From NCBI GenBank assembly GCA_028023455.1, contig JAQFVV010000013.1, positions 4,716,001-4,780,000 of the forward strand: 64,000 nucleotides of DNA, written 5' to 3'. The stretch comes from Epiperipatus broadwayi (Eukaryota > Onychophora > Udeonychophora > Euonychophora > Peripatidae). The first letter of the stretch is position 1. Every line of letters starts with the position of its first letter. The notes under the pieces were generated by a model that searched no databases, was not told where the DNA came from, and saw only the letters and a list, made by a program, of their open reading frames with translations. This document shows positions 59,098 to 64,000 of this stretch, piece after piece. The position numbers and the translations under genes were made by a program.

Positions 59098-61060
59098 CTG
59101 AATAAGAATAGTGTTTTCTGTTGTTTAATAATAAACAAAAATGTATGTGTTCAGATTTAGTTATGTTGAATAGTCTGCATTTAGATTTTTTTTAATTATA
59201 AATATTTATGTCAATTAATAAATTCAAATATTATTTAAGCATGAAGAGAAACCTAATGATGTAAACATTTAAATTGATATCAAATAAATAGTTTATTTGC
59301 AGTAACAATGCAAAGTCATTTTCTCTTGTCAAAAAAAAAATGATGATAACCAATATTCTTTAAGAATTGCATAGATTTCTGGTGATAAAAATGTTCACTT
59401 CGATCATTTAAAAGCCAAAATATATTGGAAACTTTCTGTCATGAGTCACCTATATAATTACTAAAAAAAAAAAACAAATATAAAGAGTTATTATGTGTTT
59501 TAAAAATTTTTTTAAAGGTGTAATATAAAAATAAATAAATCATAATATGTTAACAAACTTAAAAAAAAAAAAGAAACTAGTAAGAAATGAAAAATTTGTT
59601 TCTTTGTTTGCTTTTAAAATTTGATTTGAAAATTGTTTGGCAAATTAATAAATGTTAAGAAAAAAAATAGTAATATGAATGCAGGTTAATTTTCAGACAA
59701 TGGGAGAATGTTCTATTGTTGCTATGGGAATTTTAACTGTTGTTAGACAACAAGAAAGGAAAGTGTTCCTATCAGCCATAGCTATTTGTTTTACCAGTTT
59801 TGTATTGCTTGCAAATTAACAGCAGTAAAATGATTTGTATTCATTTCTGTCCAAATTTATTTACCATTGTATTGGTCCACTGGAATAGGGGGAGCACATC
59901 TCACTATGGTTGGGCCTAGGGTCTCATGGTAAAATGCATGCCTGATTCGATGAAGTACCTAACCAATGATCATATCTACCACCAATGGGCTGGCTCTAAG
60001 TTTACATAGTAAATTCAGATACAATTTAGGCTAGTTCATCCATACCTCATCTCTCTTTTGGATTCCATTACACTACAGTATTCAACCTTAGGGAAAAATT
60101 TGCCTTCGGCTCTCTTCAGGGGTGAATTTACTCTAGATAGCAACTATCTCACCTCTATATAGGTTCCAATTGAGTGGATTCATCTAACCATATTACTACA
60201 TTATCATGTAAAAATAGTGTGTGTGTGTATGCATGTATATCCAGTTATGAATTGATGAACAAATGGATAAATAATTTTGACAAACCAGAGACCATTTTAA
60301 TGAAAATCAATTTAACAACATTTATTGACTAACAAAATAAAAATTCAAAATTCATTTAAGATGATAAAAAAATATGTATAAATTTTTGTATGTGTCAAGT
60401 ATGTATCTCTACCATATTAATGATTAAATGTGTTTACTATTCCAACCCTTACCCATGGTAGATATACATGACAAGGCACTAATTATTTACAAAGCAGATA
60501 AAATTAACAAAAAGAAAAAAAGTCTTTAATTCATTATTACAGTGATCGCGAAGCTAACTATTTTACAATATTATATCAATGTATGTACAATTGCTTCATT
60601 GTCCAATTCCAGCTGCAGAAGTTCCATCTTTGGGGACCCCCTAACTATGTACGTTTCCTATGGTTGATAGAAAAGAATGTCCATGCTAGAAGATTAGTCA
60701 TTCACACCAAATAAACAAATATAAACAATCATTAATTAACAACAACAACAAAAAAATAAACAACATAAACTCTGTTCTGTAGCAAGTGTATGTTCTTAAT
60801 ATGGAATAATATCAAATAAAATCTTACCTTATTTTATATCACAGTGGTGATGATGACCAATATGAAGTCACTATGGAGGGAGAGCTGACCTAAACTTTAT
60901 TTAACAAAAACAAAGATTTTATCTAACTTAATAACCTTCCCCCTGTACTTTCTTGATTTCAATTACAGTGGACTCTTCCAAATTTTAGTAATTAGATTTC
61001 CAAGTATGGAAGTGAAATAAAAATAGAATTCTAGAAATGTACATATATATATAAAATACA
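59098..61060. other. Unassigned region
   Basis: Bases 59679-59815 follow TTAATTTTCAG and read TMGECSIVAMGILTVVRQQE, then RKVFLSAIAICFTSFVLLAN and stop: a possible exon but without supporting partners. Bases 59870-60180 and 60440-60700 are less A+T-rich but show no domain. Confidence 0.35.
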
Positions 61061-61061
61061 T

Positions 61062-61310
61062 AATAAATTAAAACTTTCTTCCAATCATCTTGATTAATGT
61101 CCATGAATTTGGCAAATAGTATCTTTCATAGATACAGTCTATCACTTTTCGGGTCATCCTTCTTCGGCAAGTCATGCATAACTCATGGGAACTCCTCAGC
61201 GGCATGCTTGAAATGATATTACTTCCATCTTCTGTAGTTGCTTTCCTTCTGGATCCATCTACACATTTAAGACAGGATATTTGAGGTTTTATTACACATT
61301 ATACAAGTGA
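61062..61310 (-). CDS. Exon-like open stretch with two CxxC pairs, minus strand
   Basis: The minus strand is open for about 75 codons and reads VIKPQISCLKCVDGSRR, then SMPLRSSHELCMTCRRRMTR, VIDCIYERYYLPNSW and stop. CLKC and CMTC could form a zinc site. Base composition is balanced relative to neighbours. No family was recognised, and there is no start codon at the upstream end, so an exon or a transposon fragment are both possible. Confidence 0.25.
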
Positions 61311-64000
61311 ATATTAAATCATTGCACTTCCTATGGTCAGTGATAATAGCACTCCAGCCCAATGGCAATGTTATATTAGCCAGAATACATTGCTCTGCAG
61401 TTCATAAAAGATTTAAATTTCATTAATTTGCTATTTAGTATTTAATGGCTATTATAAGAAAAGAATTATTTCATCATTTATATATATATATATATATGCT
61501 GGTGGTGTTCTATTCTTTATTTTATAGTGCAGTTTTTTATTTTAAATGTCAATTTAAAGTCAGTTTAGTTATTTTTATCCAACCACACGAATCAATCAAA
61601 ACTTTTTTTCTGTTCAAATATCGGCTATATTTTTTTATAATTTTACACTATGAAGATTAAACGAATAATTTGGAATATTTGAATAAGCCGTCCATATTCT
61701 CATAGATTCGAACATTCGATTTTTAGATGTTGGTGTTATACAGCTATTATATCCTTTTTGAAAATGATAAAAGGCAACGGAAATGAACTAGGTTTGCTTT
61801 TATACTTGGCTTAGTTTCTGTTGCTTAGTATTCTATTTCCTTTTCCATTGCTGTATGTGTCTATTATTGCGTGTATTACATTGATTGTAAGTAAAAATAA
61901 AATTACGTATGAGAATTCTGTTTTCACCTTTTGCATTTGTTTCTAGTGACTGGCTTGACATTAGGTTATCGCTATGCTTACCGAGTCTAAGTCTTATATC
62001 ATGACGTAAAAAAATACATGAACATTTAATTCATTATTGATATACATATATATTTGTATGATTTCTTTAACTAGGGTTTTTATCCTTTTATTAGATAAGG
62101 GAAATTAGTCTATTGTGACATTTATTTAATATAGTATTTAATAAAATAAACATTATATTCTCTCTATAAAATGATAATCCATGCTTAATTACTTATTAGC
62201 TAATCTTATGTTTTAAATGAGTTTGATTTGGTGGTGTGAGTAAATAAAAGCTGGACTCAATTGGATTGTAAGCTACTCTTACATCATGATGGAGTAAAAA
62301 TCCTGTAGGAGTGTTTATTTTATCTTTCTAATCTTTGGGAAATGTGATGCCCACATACTGAAATAAATGTCTAATTATACTTATCCATTGTCAGATTTGT
62401 CAGTTCTTGCTGTAACAAAACATGATATTTGTTTAATAAAATAAAGAAATCCAGAAGGAATAATGATTACAAAAGGAATGTATCAAGAAAGAAGACCTGT
62501 CCATATATTGAACATGTAGTAAGTATAATTAAAAGAAATTGTGATAGAAAAATCTGTTAGCTTCTGTTATGCTATGGAAATATATGAATAATGCCCGGAG
62601 ACTTTAATGATAAATTAACAAATATATTAAATGCAGAAGCAAAGAAATTAAAAATACATCACATATATTGAGCTCAATAAACAAATTATTTTAAATGACT
62701 TTATGATAAATAAATACTTGCAAAAGAGTCATTAACCTCTTGCATGAAAAATTAATGTGTTGATAACTTTATTATTATAAAGGTAAAGTCATGTGATATA
62801 AAAGAATTTAAAACACTCTTTGTAAATGTCATAAAAATTTGAGTTTGGAAAACAGTCAAAGTTTTGGTGAAAATTCATAATATATGCTTGATTGATTTTT
62901 CAGATCAATTCTAAATATTTTTCTCATATATATATATTGTTTTATTGATTATTTAAATATAAAAGATGTTCAATTATTTATATTTTATTGTTACTGTTGT
63001 AAATAATCTGACAGACAAATATTTTATTTAAATATTGAGAGTAAAATATATTTTGATTTAGGATTTCTAATAACATTAGTTTAAACCCTTACCTATAGAA
63101 TAATATATATGCAAAGTGAATGATGATCGGAAAATATGGCTAGGTTTGCATGAAGAATTGTTCTTGATGTAAACTTTAATCTGGTCATTATCCAGTGCTA
63201 TAATCAGATAGAATAAAATTTGAGGTTGTAACTATTCTTACTTGTACACAGTTGCCCTCTGATCATTGATAAATAGATAATCATTCTCTAGAAAAATTCC
63301 TAATAATAATCAAGTGATTGAGCAGTTTCTTTGTGTTTCCATTGCAATATATATAGTATAAATATTTTAAATGTAAATTTTTATTATGCACTTATTTATG
63401 ACAATCGTATTTCTGAAATATATCAAGAATCATTTTACCATTCTTTTTTAGATTAGAAACTACAGTTCATTTAACTTTAGATTTGAATTTAATAAATTTT
63501 AATTATACATATTAAAGTAGTTACAGTGCTAGATAGATGTATGAGTGAAGATTAGAATTATATATACATAAAATAATCATATGCATAATAAAGGACATGA
63601 TAATAATGACTAAAGTAAGTCATAGAGTATGGAAAAAATATTAATGATGATAAATAGTAAGAGTTAGAACACTAGAATATTATAATAATTTTATTTTTAA
63701 TTAAATTTTATTTAATATTTTACTACAGTATTTTATATATTAAATTAATAAATCAATATATTTGATTTAAAATACACATTCTTGCATATAAGGGAAGAAT
63801 GCAGTTGTGAAATTTTATGTATAAGTTCCTGTATGCACGCATGTGGTTTTGTAATTTATGTATTTTTAATATTAGCTTATAAATAATTTATTTAAGTTAA
63901 AAAATTTAAGATGTTTGTTTAATATTGAAAGCTAGTTAAGAGATAACAAATTGCAACAATGTAAAATGGGAAATTCCTGTCATATGATCAAAATTTTTTT
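61311..64000. other. A+T-rich sequence, nothing assigned
   Basis: A TA run lies near 61475-61498. A PGDFND string near 62596 was considered as a LINE endonuclease scrap and not accepted. No other feature. Confidence 0.45.

Noticed and set aside
62580-62660. PGDFND as a LINE endonuclease motif
   Set aside because: Surrounding frames do not extend the homology and no other endonuclease block is present.
1-64000. CRISPR arrays, operons, rRNA genes or bacterial features
   Set aside because: No regularly spaced short repeats, ribosome-binding sites or rRNA signatures occur, and the content is clearly eukaryotic.

Overview
The window looks like non-coding, transposon-dominated nuclear DNA from an animal with a very A+T-rich genome, about three quarters A+T by eye. 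There is no operon structure, no long open reading frame and no rRNA. Splice-site-flanked short exons, tRNA-derived SINEs with target-site duplications (TSDs), non-LTR LINEs, Penelope-like elements (PLEs), hAT and pogo-type DNA transposons and a polyadenylated retrocopy of a metazoan gene (NSMCE4A) all point to a metazoan, probably an invertebrate. I cannot name the species.

The most interesting material is a repeat family of roughly 445-456-nt monomers, in five main copies (347-899, 13965-14657, 32966-34275, 53237-53832, 58091-59085) plus fragments. Each monomer carries a motif that folds as a type I hammerhead ribozyme: CTGATGA or CTGACGA, a GGC/GCC stem II, GAAAC, a palindromic ACTAGT stem III, GTC, and a two-part stem I. 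One copy has a compensatory base change in stem I. Copies are partly tandem, contain inverted halves with both 3' sides facing outward, and four are bounded by 12-16-bp TSDs. This matches animal retrozymes, small non-autonomous hammerhead retroelements thought to depend on PLE proteins. Three PLE remnants lie in the same window (3996-5966, 7204-7490, 46008-47412), and two of them carry a hammerhead-like remnant just after the GIY-YIG endonuclease coding end.

Layout. 1-2100: one retrozyme copy and A+T-rich sequence. 2105-3568: processed pseudogene of NSMCE4A. 3996-5966: head-to-head PLE palindrome. 6400-9550: a degenerate RTE-like LINE carrying three nested insertions (a 52-bp retrozyme tail, a PLE 3' fragment and a tRNA-Gly SINE). 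13205-14657: a second SINE and a long retrozyme variant with a coding remnant. 16486-16571: a possible terminal exon of an unidentified gene. 22940-31125: a 2.4-3.3-kb direct duplication whose second copy contains a 905-bp pogo/Tigger-like element. 31461-31946: a fold-back element split by a tRNA-Gly(TCC)-derived SINE. 32966-34275: the largest retrozyme array. 37321-48261: three small exons, phase-compatible, of a putative host gene starting MEGIES, with two hAT relics and a PLE in its introns. 47540-47830 and 56400-57060: LINE fragments. 53237-59097: two retrozyme copies with clean TSDs and a pair of MITEs. The remainder is A+T-rich sequence in which I see nothing assignable.

No element in the window looks able to move by itself: the best PLE has an in-frame stop and a changed reverse transcriptase active site, and the LINE, hAT and NSMCE4A copies carry many stops and frameshifts.
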